Positions 17,042 through 26,580 of a stretch of 64,000 bases of DNA are shown here, piece by piece; the first letter of the stretch is position 1, and each line of letters starts with the position of its first letter. The stretch is from an uncultured Lachnospiraceae bacterium (lineage in GTDB: Bacteria; Bacillota; Clostridia; Lachnospirales; Lachnospiraceae): contig CAJUKA010000001.1 of the NCBI GenBank assembly GCA_910586585.1, positions 124,001-188,000 on the forward strand, read 5' to 3'. The translations under genes and the position numbers were made by a program. A model generated the notes under the pieces. That model made no database searches, was not told the DNA's origin, and was given only the letters and a program-made list of their open reading frames with translations.

Positions 17042-17938
17042 ATGATTTTAATACATGTAATGGGTGGGCTTGGAAACCAATTGTATCAATATGCTCTGTC
17101 TGAAAAACTCAAATCCCTAGGAAAAGAAGTAAAACTGGATTTTTATGCGTACAAAGAAGCCGAAGGAGACGAAAAGGAATGGCGTGAGCTTGAGTTGGAG
17201 TGGCTTGAAGGGTTAGAATACAAGGTTTGTACGAAGGACGAACGCACGCTATTTCTGGATAACAGTATGAAGCTGAAAGACCGGATACGAAGAAAATTAT
17301 CAGGGAGAAAAAGCAGGGAAGTCAGTGAGACACGTGCCTATATGCCAGAGATTTTTGATATGGATGATGTGTATTTGTATGGATTTTGGGGCTGTGACAG
17401 ATATTATACAGACATTCTTTCCCTTTTGCAGGACAAAATAAGATTTCCAAAAACCAAAAATCAAAAAAATGTCGAAATTATGAGAAATATGGAGCGGGAG
17501 CAGTCAGTAAGCATTCATATTCGAAGGAAAGATTATCTTACAGTTGCTGATGGGAATCGCTATATGGGAATCTGTACAGATGCATATTATCAAAGTGCTA
17601 TGAAATATATTGCAGAAACTGTGGACAAACCAGTGTTTTATATTTTTTCGGATGATATAGACTATGTAAAGGCACATTTTCAGAAATCCAATATGCATAT
17701 TGTAGACTGGAATGCTGGCAAAGACTGCATGTATGATATGGAGCTGATGAGCCACTGTGCCCATAATATCTGTGCCAACAGTACCTTTAGCATATGGGGG
17801 GCAAGACTCAACAAAAATCTCAATAAAGTGATGATACGTCCGCTTCACCACGATAATTACGAAACAATGCAGCCTGCCGAAATACAAGAAAATTGGAAGG
17901 GGTGGATTTTGATCGATGCAGACGGAAAAATTTACTGA
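17042..17938 (+). CDS. GT11 alpha-1,2-fucosyltransferase-like protein
   Basis: Protein of 298 aa. The reading frame stays open to 16784, but the family N-terminus MILIHVMGGLGNQLYQY begins at 17042, after a GGAGAAAGGCAGG site, so the longer form is rejected. GGLGNQ lies at residues 8-13 and HIRRKDY with the GDP-binding Arg at 159-165; NSTFSIWGA near 245 is the third GT11 motif. GT11 enzymes transfer fucose from GDP-fucose, usually to galactose in alpha-1,2 linkage. The canonical Gly-Asp of HxRRGD is Lys-Asp here. No GDP-fucose synthesis genes (gmd, fcl) are in the window. The end overlaps the next gene by 23 bases. Confidence 0.85.
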   Translation: MILIHVMGGLGNQLYQYALSEKLKSLGKEVKLDFYAYKEAEGDEKEWRELELEWLEGLEYKVCTKDERTLFLDNSMKLKDRIRRKLSGRKSREVSETRAYMPEIFDMDDVYLYGFWGCDRYYTDILSLLQDKIRFPKTKNQKNVEIMRNMEREQSVSIHIRRKDYLTVADGNRYMGICTDAYYQSAMKYIAETVDKPVFYIFSDDIDYVKAHFQKSNMHIVDWNAGKDCMYDMELMSHCAHNICANSTFSIWGARLNKNLNKVMIRPLHHDNYETMQPAEIQENWKGWILIDADGKIY

Positions 17939-18962
17939 TGTAATTTCGATTATTGTTCCGGTGTACAATATGGAGCAGTATTTGGAACGCTGTATGCGTT
18001 CGATATTGGACCAGACCTATCAGCGGCTAGAGATTATACTGGTGGATGATGGTTCAACCGATCGTTCTCCCCAATTATGTGATGCATATGCAAAGAAGGA
18101 TAGCAGAATAAAGGTGGTGCACAAAACAAACGGCGGCTTATCTGACGCCAGAAATGCTGGGCTTGAGATTGCAACTGGAACATATATCGGGTATGTTGAC
18201 AGTGATGACTGGATTGAGCTGGACATGTATGAGCGTATGTACAAAGCCTGCGTTGAAAATGGTGCACAGCTTGCAGCATGTCGGTATGTGAGTGAACATA
18301 GCGCAGAACATGCATATCAGCATTCCAAAGAGGAAAAAAGCGGCACAGATTCCGTAGTTGCGCTTTCCAGAGAGGAATTGCTTAGAATTTATTTATGCGG
18401 TCATAACAGCTATGTGATATACAATTCCGTGTGGAGCAAACTGTTTCATCGCGATTTGGTGAAAAATATCCTGTTTCCGAAAGGAAGAAATTCGGAGGAT
18501 ATTATGTATACGACAAGAGCTTTTTGCAGGCTCGAAAAAGCAGTGTACATTGACGCGGGCCTGTACCACTATGTACTTGACCGTGAGGGAAGTATTATGA
18601 ATGTGGCAAAAGGCGAACGAATGTTTTGGGATGAAATTCCCTTTTGGCGGGAGCATATCACACATATCCGTGTAAATGTTTCAGAAGAATTTGGCGATTT
18701 GGCGGCATATTATTTTTGGAGACGGCTTTTGTTTTATTATGTTGATATGAAGAGGGCCAAAAAGCAGGGAAGCGCTTATGCAAAAAGGCTTGTGGGGGAG
18801 CTGAGAGCTGATAAGACAGAGATTGCTAGAGTATATGCAAGTGGTATCGTTTCAAAGGGAGATCGTGCCCGAATGCGGCTGTTTCTGTTTTGTCCTTCGT
18901 TGTATGCGGCCGTTGTAGAATTATATGAAAAACTTGTAATTCCAATCAGGCAGAAACGATAA
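17916..18962 (+). CDS. GT2 family glycosyltransferase
   Basis: Protein of 348 aa with an N-terminal GT-A domain: SIIVPVYNMEQYL, LVDDGSTD, NGGLSDARNAG and the metal site YVDSDDW near residue 90. The C-terminal 150 residues are typical of EpsJ/WfgS-like capsule transferases (SVWSKLFHRDL and an RNSEDIMYT stretch with the catalytic acid). It overlaps the GT11 gene by 23 bases, implying translational coupling and perhaps consecutive steps in one repeat unit. A GAAGGGG ribosome site lies about ten bases before the ATG. Donor and acceptor cannot be predicted from the sequence. Confidence 0.9.
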   Translation: MQTEKFTDVISIIVPVYNMEQYLERCMRSILDQTYQRLEIILVDDGSTDRSPQLCDAYAKKDSRIKVVHKTNGGLSDARNAGLEIATGTYIGYVDSDDWIELDMYERMYKACVENGAQLAACRYVSEHSAEHAYQHSKEEKSGTDSVVALSREELLRIYLCGHNSYVIYNSVWSKLFHRDLVKNILFPKGRNSEDIMYTTRAFCRLEKAVYIDAGLYHYVLDREGSIMNVAKGERMFWDEIPFWREHITHIRVNVSEEFGDLAAYYFWRRLLFYYVDMKRAKKQGSAYAKRLVGELRADKTEIARVYASGIVSKGDRARMRLFLFCPSLYAAVVELYEKLVIPIRQKR

Positions 18963-18994
18963 AAGGCAAATTTGTAACGCTGGAGGGGATTTGG

Positions 18995-20458
18995 ATGCTT
19001 TTTAATTCATATATTTTTGTATTTTTATTTTTTCCAGCTGTGCTTTTGGGATATTACAGTTTGCACCATTTTGAAGCCAAAAAGCCGGCAGTTGGCTTTT
19101 TGATTCTGATGTCCATGTGGTTCTATGGCTACAACAGTTTTGCCTATCTTTGTATTTTGATTTTCAGCATTGTTTTCAATTATATTTTGGTTGGATTCTT
19201 GTGGCGGGTGCCGGATGGTCTGCAAAAAAAACTTATTTTTGCGGTGGGAATCCTTTTCAATATTGGAATTTTGTTTTATTATAAATACTATGATTTTTTT
19301 ATTGAAAATGTCAATGCAGCAGCAGGAACAAATTTTGGACTTCTGCGTTTGATGCTCCCGCTTGGAATTAGTTTTTATACATTTCAGCAGATGTCCTATG
19401 TGATTGATTCTTACAGAAAGGAATGCGAGCGCTACAGTCTGTTGGAATATGCAGCGTATGTGTCTTTTTTCCCGCAGTTGATCGCAGGACCGATTGTCTA
19501 TCATGATGAACTGATACCACAGCTTAGAGATGCCAAAAAGTATCATATTAATTATGAAAATTTATGCAAAGGCATCTATGCATTTGCACTGGGGCTTGCC
19601 AAAAAAGTACTTGTGGCGGATACCTTTTCAAAAGTGGTGACAATTGGTTATGAAGATGTCGGGGAATTGAATGCGATCAGTGTTTTGATTGTGATGGTGT
19701 GCTATTCCCTGCAAATATATTTTGACTTTAGTGGGTACTGTGATATGGCATGGGGGATTGGTTATTTGTTTAATATCGAGCTTCCGATAAACTTTCATTC
19801 CCCTTACAAAGCGGCGTCCATCACAGAGTTTTGGGACCGCTGGCATATGACATTAACGCGTTTTTTCACAAAGTATGTCTATATTCCGCTGGGCGGCAGC
19901 CGCAAAGGGAAGCTGAGAACGTATGTGAATGTTTTGATCGTATTTTTTGTAAGCGGTATCTGGCATGGCGCGAACTGGACATTTCTTTTGTGGGGGATTC
20001 TCAATGGTATCGGCAATATCTTTGACAAGCTTTTTGGGAGGTTTTTCAAATGGGTGCCGAGAGCAGTGGGCGTGGCGGCAACATTTTGTTTCAGTACATT
20101 TGCATGGAGTCTTTTTCGAGCGGATTCGATTGGACAGGCAAAGCGAATGTGGAAGCAGCTTGCAGCGTTTGGCGATGGCAGCGTGTATCAGCCTATCACA
20201 GAAGTTTTTAATGAGCTTACAGAGGTAAAGCTGCTGTACCGCATAGGATTTGGCAGCTTGATAGAGCGATATCCTGCAAGCTGTCTCGTGTTTTTTATGA
20301 CAGTGATAGTTGGTGCCTGCTTTTTTATGAAAAATACGCAGGAAAAGGTGCGTGTAATGCAGTATACGCCATTCAAGATAGTGGTTGTGACCGGACTGCT
20401 CATATGGAGTATTTTGTCGCTGTCTGATGTAAGCGAGTTTTTATATTTTAATTTTTAA
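18995..20458 (+). CDS. MBOAT-family O-acyltransferase, copy 2
   Basis: Polytopic protein of 487 aa with FYTFQQMSYVID, AGPIVYH, FWDRWHMTLTRFF and WHGANWTFLLWG. The active-site His is at residue 324. The second conserved His of the family, present as WGFIHG in copy 1, is replaced by Asn here (WGILNG). A GGAGGGG site lies about seven bases before the ATG. The following gene at 20474 is an SGNH-like partner, so this is a second complete acylation pair. Sequence differs clearly from copy 1, suggesting a different acceptor or acyl group rather than a recent duplication. Family is certain. Confidence 0.92.
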   Translation: MLFNSYIFVFLFFPAVLLGYYSLHHFEAKKPAVGFLILMSMWFYGYNSFAYLCILIFSIVFNYILVGFLWRVPDGLQKKLIFAVGILFNIGILFYYKYYDFFIENVNAAAGTNFGLLRLMLPLGISFYTFQQMSYVIDSYRKECERYSLLEYAAYVSFFPQLIAGPIVYHDELIPQLRDAKKYHINYENLCKGIYAFALGLAKKVLVADTFSKVVTIGYEDVGELNAISVLIVMVCYSLQIYFDFSGYCDMAWGIGYLFNIELPINFHSPYKAASITEFWDRWHMTLTRFFTKYVYIPLGGSRKGKLRTYVNVLIVFFVSGIWHGANWTFLLWGILNGIGNIFDKLFGRFFKWVPRAVGVAATFCFSTFAWSLFRADSIGQAKRMWKQLAAFGDGSVYQPITEVFNELTEVKLLYRIGFGSLIERYPASCLVFFMTVIVGACFFMKNTQEKVRVMQYTPFKIVVVTGLLIWSILSLSDVSEFLYFNF

Positions 20459-20473
20459 CAGGAGGGTCAGCGT

Positions 20474-21559
20474 ATGGGAAAGAAACAGGCAGACGCCAAA
20501 GTGTGGTTTCAGAGATGTCTCATAATCTATTTTGTGCTCATTTTTCTGACAGCGCTGACCGTATGGGTCTTTGATCCATATTTTCACTTTCACAAGCCCT
20601 TTTCCTTTGTATCCTATCGGATGTATGACGAACGCTATACCAATGATGGGATTTCACGACACTTTGACTACAATACCATCATCACAGGAACATCTATGGC
20701 GCAGAATTTCAAGACAAGTGAGGTGGATGCTCTATTTGGCGTGCAGTCTGTGAAAGAAACTTTTTCGGGAGCAGGCTTTAAAGAGCTTTCTGAGAATTTG
20801 GAAAGAGCACTCAAACGCAATCCTAATTTGACCACGATTATATGGACGATGGACTTCAATTCGCTCATACGAGAGAAGGATTACGACCAGTATGATAATT
20901 ACCCAACGTATCTATATGATGATAATTTGTGGAATGATGTATCCTATGTTTTTAACAAAACAGTATGGTATCATGGCGTGATTCCCAATATTGAAAGGAC
21001 ACTCAGAGGCAAGCCAAGCACATCTTTTGACGAATATTCCTCCTGGGAAAAAGAAACAGGTTATACGTATATTATGGCAAACTATGATCGCTGGGAACAA
21101 AAAGCTCCGATGATAGAGGGGCTGACTCCAGAAGAACGCCAGATGGTTTCAGACAATATTCAGGAAAACTTTGTGAAGTTAGTTAACCAGTATCCAAACA
21201 CAACATTTCATATTTTTTATACGCCATATAGCATTTGCTGGTGGGATTTTATGAATCAGGAAGGCATGATGCAGATGCAGTTTGACGCGGAAGAGATAGC
21301 AACGAAGCTGCTTTTGCAGTGTCCGAATGTTCGATTGTATAATTTTAATGATCAATATGAAGTGATTACAGATCTGAACAATTATCGGGACAAAGAGCAC
21401 TATTCTGCAAAGATTAACAGTAAAATTTTGGAATGGATTGCTGCGGGTGAAGGTTTGGTGACAAAAGAAAATTATCAAAAACGGCTGGAAACAGAGAAAC
21501 AGTATTTTCTCAATTATGATTATGAGTCGGTTTTTGAGCAGGCAGCAAAAGGGGAATAA
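20474..21559 (+). CDS. SGNH-like membrane-anchored acyl-transfer partner, copy 2
   Basis: Protein of 361 aa with one N-terminal membrane segment (about residues 15-35) and FDPYFHFH just after it. GTSMAQN gives the candidate nucleophile Ser 74; DKEHYSAK gives Asp 306 and His 309. This is a DltD/AlgJ-type arrangement but not closely similar to copy 1. It follows the second MBOAT by 15 bases with a GGAGGG ribosome site. It probably receives the acyl group moved by the MBOAT protein and places it on the glycan. The motif set is visible; the partner function is inferred from gene pairing. Confidence 0.75.
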   Translation: MGKKQADAKVWFQRCLIIYFVLIFLTALTVWVFDPYFHFHKPFSFVSYRMYDERYTNDGISRHFDYNTIITGTSMAQNFKTSEVDALFGVQSVKETFSGAGFKELSENLERALKRNPNLTTIIWTMDFNSLIREKDYDQYDNYPTYLYDDNLWNDVSYVFNKTVWYHGVIPNIERTLRGKPSTSFDEYSSWEKETGYTYIMANYDRWEQKAPMIEGLTPEERQMVSDNIQENFVKLVNQYPNTTFHIFYTPYSICWWDFMNQEGMMQMQFDAEEIATKLLLQCPNVRLYNFNDQYEVITDLNNYRDKEHYSAKINSKILEWIAAGEGLVTKENYQKRLETEKQYFLNYDYESVFEQAAKGE

Positions 21560-21586
21560 GAAGGACAGGAAAGGCAGGAATTTGCA

Positions 21587-23329
21587 ATGGATATCTTAAA
21601 AAAACTCAGATATATACTCGACAGGAAGCAAAAACTTCATATCTGCTTTTTGGGGGTACTGATTTTTATTGGAGGATTATTGGAGACATTGAGTGTTTCT
21701 GCGGTTCTTCCTGTTGTCTGGGCAATCATAGACCCTGTTCAGGCACAACAAAACGAATATATGCGGCTTGCAATGGATATGCTTCATATTGATGATATCC
21801 AAGATTTTATTGTACCGCTTCTGCTTGCGCTGATTGTTATGTATGTGCTCAAAAACGCATTTCTGCTGCTGCTTGTGAATGAGCAGAACCGGTTTATTGC
21901 CTACAATAGAAATAAACTGATTAGTCAGGTATTGCGGGAATTTTTAAACAGACCCTATGAATTTTATTTAGATGCAGATATTCCCACTGTTTTTCGTCTG
22001 ACAGACAGTGATATTCCCAACGTGTTCAGTATTTTGATGGCGCTGATATCACTTGTTTCCGAATCGGTAGTCTTTGTTTTGCTGTGTATGGTAATGATTC
22101 TCACAGATTGGAAATTGCTCGTTTTTTTGCTTTTTGTATTTGGAATTCTATCTTTGGTGCTGCTAAAGGTATTGAAACCGCGCCTTTCCAAGCTTGGCGC
22201 CAAGAATCAGAAAATACAGTCACGGATTGCCAAATGGAGGATTCAGGCGATTTATGGCATCAAAGACGTCAAGGTTCTGCACAGAGAGTCATTTTTTGCA
22301 GATAATTATGAAAACAGCGGAAAAACGGGCGCTGGATACAGCAAAACATATGCTGTTGTGAACAATTTGCCGCGCCTGTTAATTGAGTCTGTTTTTATGG
22401 CAAGTATTTTGGGGTATATTATTTTGTATATTTTGGCAGGAAACAATGCCTCAGAGCTGGTGCCGATGCTTTCTGCTTTTGGAATTGCAGCAATGCGTAT
22501 GATGCCGAGCATCAACCGAATCAATACGTATATGACGGATATTTCTTATTTTAAACCATGCTTGGATTATGTATACGAAAATATGAACATCAATGAAATC
22601 AGCAAAAAAACAAATCAGACACTGCTGCCAGTTGATGAAACCAAGAAAATGCAGTTAAAAGATAAGATAGCGTTAAAAGAGATTGTCTATGCATATCCAA
22701 ATACGGAAACATTGATATTTGACAAGGCAGAAATGATAGTGCCTTATGGAAAATCTGTTGGAATTATGGGGCCGTCAGGAGCCGGAAAATCTACAATTGT
22801 GGATATTCTTTTAGGACTTTTGAAGGTTCGGGAGGGAAGCATTACCTGTGATGGGGTCAATATTTTTGATAATTACCCGGCATGGCTATCACAGATTGGC
22901 TATATTCCGCAGTCAATTTATCTGGTTGATGAGCCGGTCCGAAATAATATTGCCTTTGGCATCGCAGAGAATGAAATTGATGACGAACGAATCTGGGAGG
23001 CACTAGAAGAGGCCCAACTCAAAGACTTTATCAAAACACTTCCTGATGGGCTTGACACTGCGATTGGGGACAGAGGAGTGCGTATTTCCGGCGGACAGAG
23101 ACAGCGCCTTGGTATTGCAAGGGCATTGTACCACAATCCAGAGATTCTTGTGTTTGACGAGGCAACATCAGCGCTTGACAATGAGACAGAAGCGGCGGTG
23201 ATGGATGCAATCAATAGTTTTCATGGCAGAAAAACAATGGTGATAATCGCCCACCGATTGAATACGATAGAGAAATGCGATATTATTTATAAAGTCGATG
23301 GGGGAAAAATTACGAAAACTTCGTTATAA
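21587..23329 (+). CDS. ABC transporter with fused permease and ATPase (PglK/Wzk-type flippase), copy 1
   Basis: Protein of 580 aa with about six membrane helices in the first 320 residues and a nucleotide-binding domain. Walker A GPSGAGKST starts near 395, the signature SGGQRQR near 501 and Walker B ILVFDEATSALD near 520; the H-loop follows in IIAHRLNT. Full length and layout match PglK-type exporters that flip lipid-linked oligosaccharides across the inner membrane as homodimers. No Wzx flippase is found in the window, so this and its two paralogues are the likely export route. It heads cassette A, 28 bases after the SGNH gene. Confidence 0.88.
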   Translation: MDILKKLRYILDRKQKLHICFLGVLIFIGGLLETLSVSAVLPVVWAIIDPVQAQQNEYMRLAMDMLHIDDIQDFIVPLLLALIVMYVLKNAFLLLLVNEQNRFIAYNRNKLISQVLREFLNRPYEFYLDADIPTVFRLTDSDIPNVFSILMALISLVSESVVFVLLCMVMILTDWKLLVFLLFVFGILSLVLLKVLKPRLSKLGAKNQKIQSRIAKWRIQAIYGIKDVKVLHRESFFADNYENSGKTGAGYSKTYAVVNNLPRLLIESVFMASILGYIILYILAGNNASELVPMLSAFGIAAMRMMPSINRINTYMTDISYFKPCLDYVYENMNINEISKKTNQTLLPVDETKKMQLKDKIALKEIVYAYPNTETLIFDKAEMIVPYGKSVGIMGPSGAGKSTIVDILLGLLKVREGSITCDGVNIFDNYPAWLSQIGYIPQSIYLVDEPVRNNIAFGIAENEIDDERIWEALEEAQLKDFIKTLPDGLDTAIGDRGVRISGGQRQRLGIARALYHNPEILVFDEATSALDNETEAAVMDAINSFHGRKTMVIIAHRLNTIEKCDIIYKVDGGKITKTSL

Positions 23330-23361
23330 GCGCAGATTTTGGGATTGGGAGGCATAATAGA

Positions 23362-25536
23362 ATGTCACAGGCAATGACACTGTTTATACAAATCATATTG
23401 ACGATATTAGGAGGAACTGCTTCCATAGCGGTTTTGATTGCGCGCAGAAAAAGCAAGAGAGAGCTTTCCTTAATTTTTTTATGGATGCTCTATGTGTTTT
23501 ATAATCTGTGGGTTATCAATGTATTTCGGCTGATGCTGCTGTTTGATGATGAAATTCCGGCGTACAGCGAAAACAAATATCTTCTTGTAGCAGATATCGT
23601 TTTGGTAGCGGCAGTGTCCGTGTTTGTATGCCTGACAAAAACGATGGAGACAAAACAGGGAAAAAATGAAAAGACAGCGTGGTGCATTATCTTAATGCTT
23701 GGCGGGATTGTCTGTTTTGTGAAACTATTAAGGCAGTATTTTCATCTCAATATGGCAGTTTATGGGCTTTTTCAACCGGACAACATCGGCAGGCTGGGGC
23801 TGATTGTACTGCTTGGCTATCTGATTTATGAGAAGGCAGTACACGGATTGCAGGATAAGCATTCGCGGGCTTTGACATTGTCTGTTTCGCTCCTTGTTTC
23901 TGTGACGTTTTTTCTGTATCCTGCATTTGAGACACTTTTGACAAACGCGGATGAATTTGATTTTTCTATGAATCGTGTCTGGTATATGTTTGTTCTTTTT
24001 GGGGTTTTTGTTTTTATTGTATCAGCAGTTGTTATGTATTTGTTTCCGTGCAAAAAGCGCAGAATTTTGTGTTTTGTGCTATGGGCAGTTTCTATCTGTG
24101 CTTATATCCAGGGAATGCTTTTCAACAACAGGCTTTTCCTGATGGAAGGCAAAAAGCAGGAGTGGAGCGAAGAACTTGACCAATTTAATCTGATTGTCTG
24201 GGCACTGTGCTTTGTACTGCTTTTGGGGCTGTGCTTTCTTGCCAAAAAGTCAAGATGGAAAATGATAGCGGCAACCTCTGTGGGTTTGTGCTTGATGCAG
24301 ATAACAGGAATTTTGTCAGTCGTTCCGTCCTATCAGAAACATGTCTCTGAAAATAGCGCCTTTTATCAAAATTATTTGTCTACGCAGGGATTGTATGAAG
24401 CGGCATCGGAAGATAATGTTGTTGTTTTTGTGCTGGACACATATGATGTTGATTTTTTGGATCAGGTGCTTGAAAAGCATCCAGATTTTTTAGAGCCGCT
24501 TGCTGGATTTATTTATTATCCCGATACTGTTTCGCAGTTTTCACGGACATTTCCTTCGATTCCTTATATGCTTACAGGAAAAACCTATTTTTATGAGGAA
24601 CCACAGTCCGAATACATTGACAAATCCTTTGCCGGCTGTTCGTTTTGGGACAAGCTCAAAAAGAGCGGATATCAATACTATCTTTTTGAGGAAGATGAGA
24701 ACATGATTGGCAAGACAATATTGACAGGTGCTGCGAACTTTATCAGTCAGGGACATGTCAGAGATGAAGAGATCTCCTTTTCGGGCTGTGCCATGACCGC
24801 AGTCAAAATAGGATGCTATCGGCTTTTTCCATATGTATTCAAGAATTATTTTTCGTATACGTCAGAGGATATCAATGATATGGTAGTCAGCCGCCGGATA
24901 CTTGATATACCCAAGTATGAAGGAGATGATGCGTTGATTTACCAGCAGTTAAAAGACAGTGAGATAACGATAGAGCATGACAAAAAGGCATTTCGTTTTA
25001 TTCATACAAAAGGGGCACATGCGCCGTATACCATGAACGAAAAAGGGGAAAAGGTAAAAGAGGAAAACTGTACCCCGATTCAACAATACATAGGCTGTAT
25101 GAAATTTGTCTATGAATATCTATCACAGATGAAACAGTTGGGAATTTATGAAAAATCGACGATTATTATCACAGCGGATCATGGCGAAAACTTTGTTGCA
25201 GAGAAGCTTAGCCAGAATACCAATCCGATATTGTTTGTCAAGCCTGCCAATGCGGGAGCGCAAACCCCGCTGCAATATACAACAATAAGCGCGTCACAAA
25301 ACGACCTTTTGCCGACGATTGCTGGTGCAATGGGGATTGATTATGATGATGGGGAAGGACTTGACCTGCTGCATATTACAGGGGAGGATAAGAAGCGCAA
25401 ACGATATCATTATTATACGGTTGTAGAGGATAATATCCAGACGAAAGCAAGGGTATATGAGATTGATGGAGATTCCAGAGATTTTGCAAACTGGACTGCA
25501 ACACAGCAGTATTATGAATTCGGAGAATTTTATTGA
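23362..25536 (+). CDS. Membrane-anchored sulfatase-family enzyme (alkaline phosphatase superfamily)
   Basis: Protein of 724 aa: about eight to ten hydrophobic segments in residues 1-320, then an extracytoplasmic sulfatase-type domain. VVVFVLDTYDVDFL holds the first metal Asp, FSRTFPSIPYMLTG the nucleophile Thr/Ser region, and ITADHGEN the late metal Asp-His pair. LtaS, OpgB and EptA-type relatives transfer phosphoglycerol or phosphoethanolamine from lipids; others hydrolyse sulfate. In a surface glycan locus a phospho-group transferase acting on exported sugar is the best guess. HTKGAHAPYT near residue 555 is the conserved His-containing segment. Family is certain; donor and acceptor unknown. 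Confidence 0.8.
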   Translation: MSQAMTLFIQIILTILGGTASIAVLIARRKSKRELSLIFLWMLYVFYNLWVINVFRLMLLFDDEIPAYSENKYLLVADIVLVAAVSVFVCLTKTMETKQGKNEKTAWCIILMLGGIVCFVKLLRQYFHLNMAVYGLFQPDNIGRLGLIVLLGYLIYEKAVHGLQDKHSRALTLSVSLLVSVTFFLYPAFETLLTNADEFDFSMNRVWYMFVLFGVFVFIVSAVVMYLFPCKKRRILCFVLWAVSICAYIQGMLFNNRLFLMEGKKQEWSEELDQFNLIVWALCFVLLLGLCFLAKKSRWKMIAATSVGLCLMQITGILSVVPSYQKHVSENSAFYQNYLSTQGLYEAASEDNVVVFVLDTYDVDFLDQVLEKHPDFLEPLAGFIYYPDTVSQFSRTFPSIPYMLTGKTYFYEEPQSEYIDKSFAGCSFWDKLKKSGYQYYLFEEDENMIGKTILTGAANFISQGHVRDEEISFSGCAMTAVKIGCYRLFPYVFKNYFSYTSEDINDMVVSRRILDIPKYEGDDALIYQQLKDSEITIEHDKKAFRFIHTKGAHAPYTMNEKGEKVKEENCTPIQQYIGCMKFVYEYLSQMKQLGIYEKSTIIITADHGENFVAEKLSQNTNPILFVKPANAGAQTPLQYTTISASQNDLLPTIAGAMGIDYDDGEGLDLLHITGEDKKRKRYHYYTVVEDNIQTKARVYEIDGDSRDFANWTATQQYYEFGEFY

Positions 25537-25559
25537 CGCTGCTGAAATGGGGGAGAGAA

Positions 25560-26579
25560 ATGACAGAAAAACCAATCATTGCGACAGAGCTTTTAAAAGG
25601 TCAGGGACTTGGCAACCAGTTGTTTTGCTATATTACAACCAGATGCCTTGCATATGAAAAGGGCTGGGATTTTAGTATTTTAAACAAATCATTGTTTGAC
25701 TGTCTGTATTTTTTGAATTTAGACTGTGGAATAGAAGCTAAAAAGTCAGATTTTGATACAGTTTATCATGAAAGAGAAGACAGGATCCATATAGGAAATT
25801 CGAAACATGATATTGAGCATGGATGTTATATCACAGGGGCGGATCCACATTTTTTGAAGCTTCATAAACAGACACTTTTGTATGGAAATATGCAGGACGA
25901 AGTATATTTTGGCAAATACCGCAAGGAAATCAAACAGTGGCTTTGCGTAAACCCCTTATATGACTGCAAAGAGTATTCAAGAGAAAATCTTTGCATTATC
26001 AATATCAGAGGCGGGGAATATACAGGCAGTCCGGAATTATTTCTGCGGCGCAAATACTGGCTTGATGCTATAAATGTGATGAAAAAGAAGCGTGAGGATA
26101 TGGAATTTATGGTGGTGACAGATGATATCGCCGCAGCGAACCGGATTCTTCCTGAAGTTAAAGCATATCACTTTGATTTGGCGGGGGATTATACAGTCAT
26201 TAAAAATGCGTATTATCTGATTTTATCCAATTCTACGTTTGCATTTTTCCCGACATATACAAGCGATACCATCCGGTATATAATTGCACCGAAGTACTGG
26301 GCAAGACACAATGTATCGGATGGATATTGGGCATCGGAGCAGAATATATATTCTGATTTTCACTATATGGACCGAAAGGGAAGATTGTATACAGCCAAGG
26401 AGTGCAAAGAAGAGCTGGAAGCATACAAAAAAACATCGTCTCATTATAAAAAAATAGGGCAGAAATTAGAAAAAACTGCGCTTATCAGGGCGAGGATAAA
26501 GAGCAAATGGCTGATTTATTCTGATTTGTTTGTGCGGGCGCTGCGTTCTGTCAAACGCAGGTGTGGCATGGAGGGTTAA
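25560..26579 (+). CDS. Divergent GT11-like glycosyltransferase, cassette A
   Basis: Protein of 339 aa. The start at 25560 follows a GGGGGAGAG site; an upstream in-frame TTG at 25533 is not needed. LLKGQGLGNQLFCY corresponds to the GGLGNQ motif of GT11, and LSNSTFAFFP to the third motif. The GDP-binding HxRRGDY of GT11 is replaced by NIRGGEY (N148, R150, E153). A conserved block APKYWARHNVS follows. The family is related to fucosyltransferases but with altered donor-site residues, so the donor may differ. A close paralogue lies at 60337 with the same substitutions. The next gene (DUF5672) starts one base after the stop. Confidence 0.7.
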   Translation: MTEKPIIATELLKGQGLGNQLFCYITTRCLAYEKGWDFSILNKSLFDCLYFLNLDCGIEAKKSDFDTVYHEREDRIHIGNSKHDIEHGCYITGADPHFLKLHKQTLLYGNMQDEVYFGKYRKEIKQWLCVNPLYDCKEYSRENLCIINIRGGEYTGSPELFLRRKYWLDAINVMKKKREDMEFMVVTDDIAAANRILPEVKAYHFDLAGDYTVIKNAYYLILSNSTFAFFPTYTSDTIRYIIAPKYWARHNVSDGYWASEQNIYSDFHYMDRKGRLYTAKECKEELEAYKKTSSHYKKIGQKLEKTALIRARIKSKWLIYSDLFVRALRSVKRRCGMEG

Positions 26580-26580
26580 A

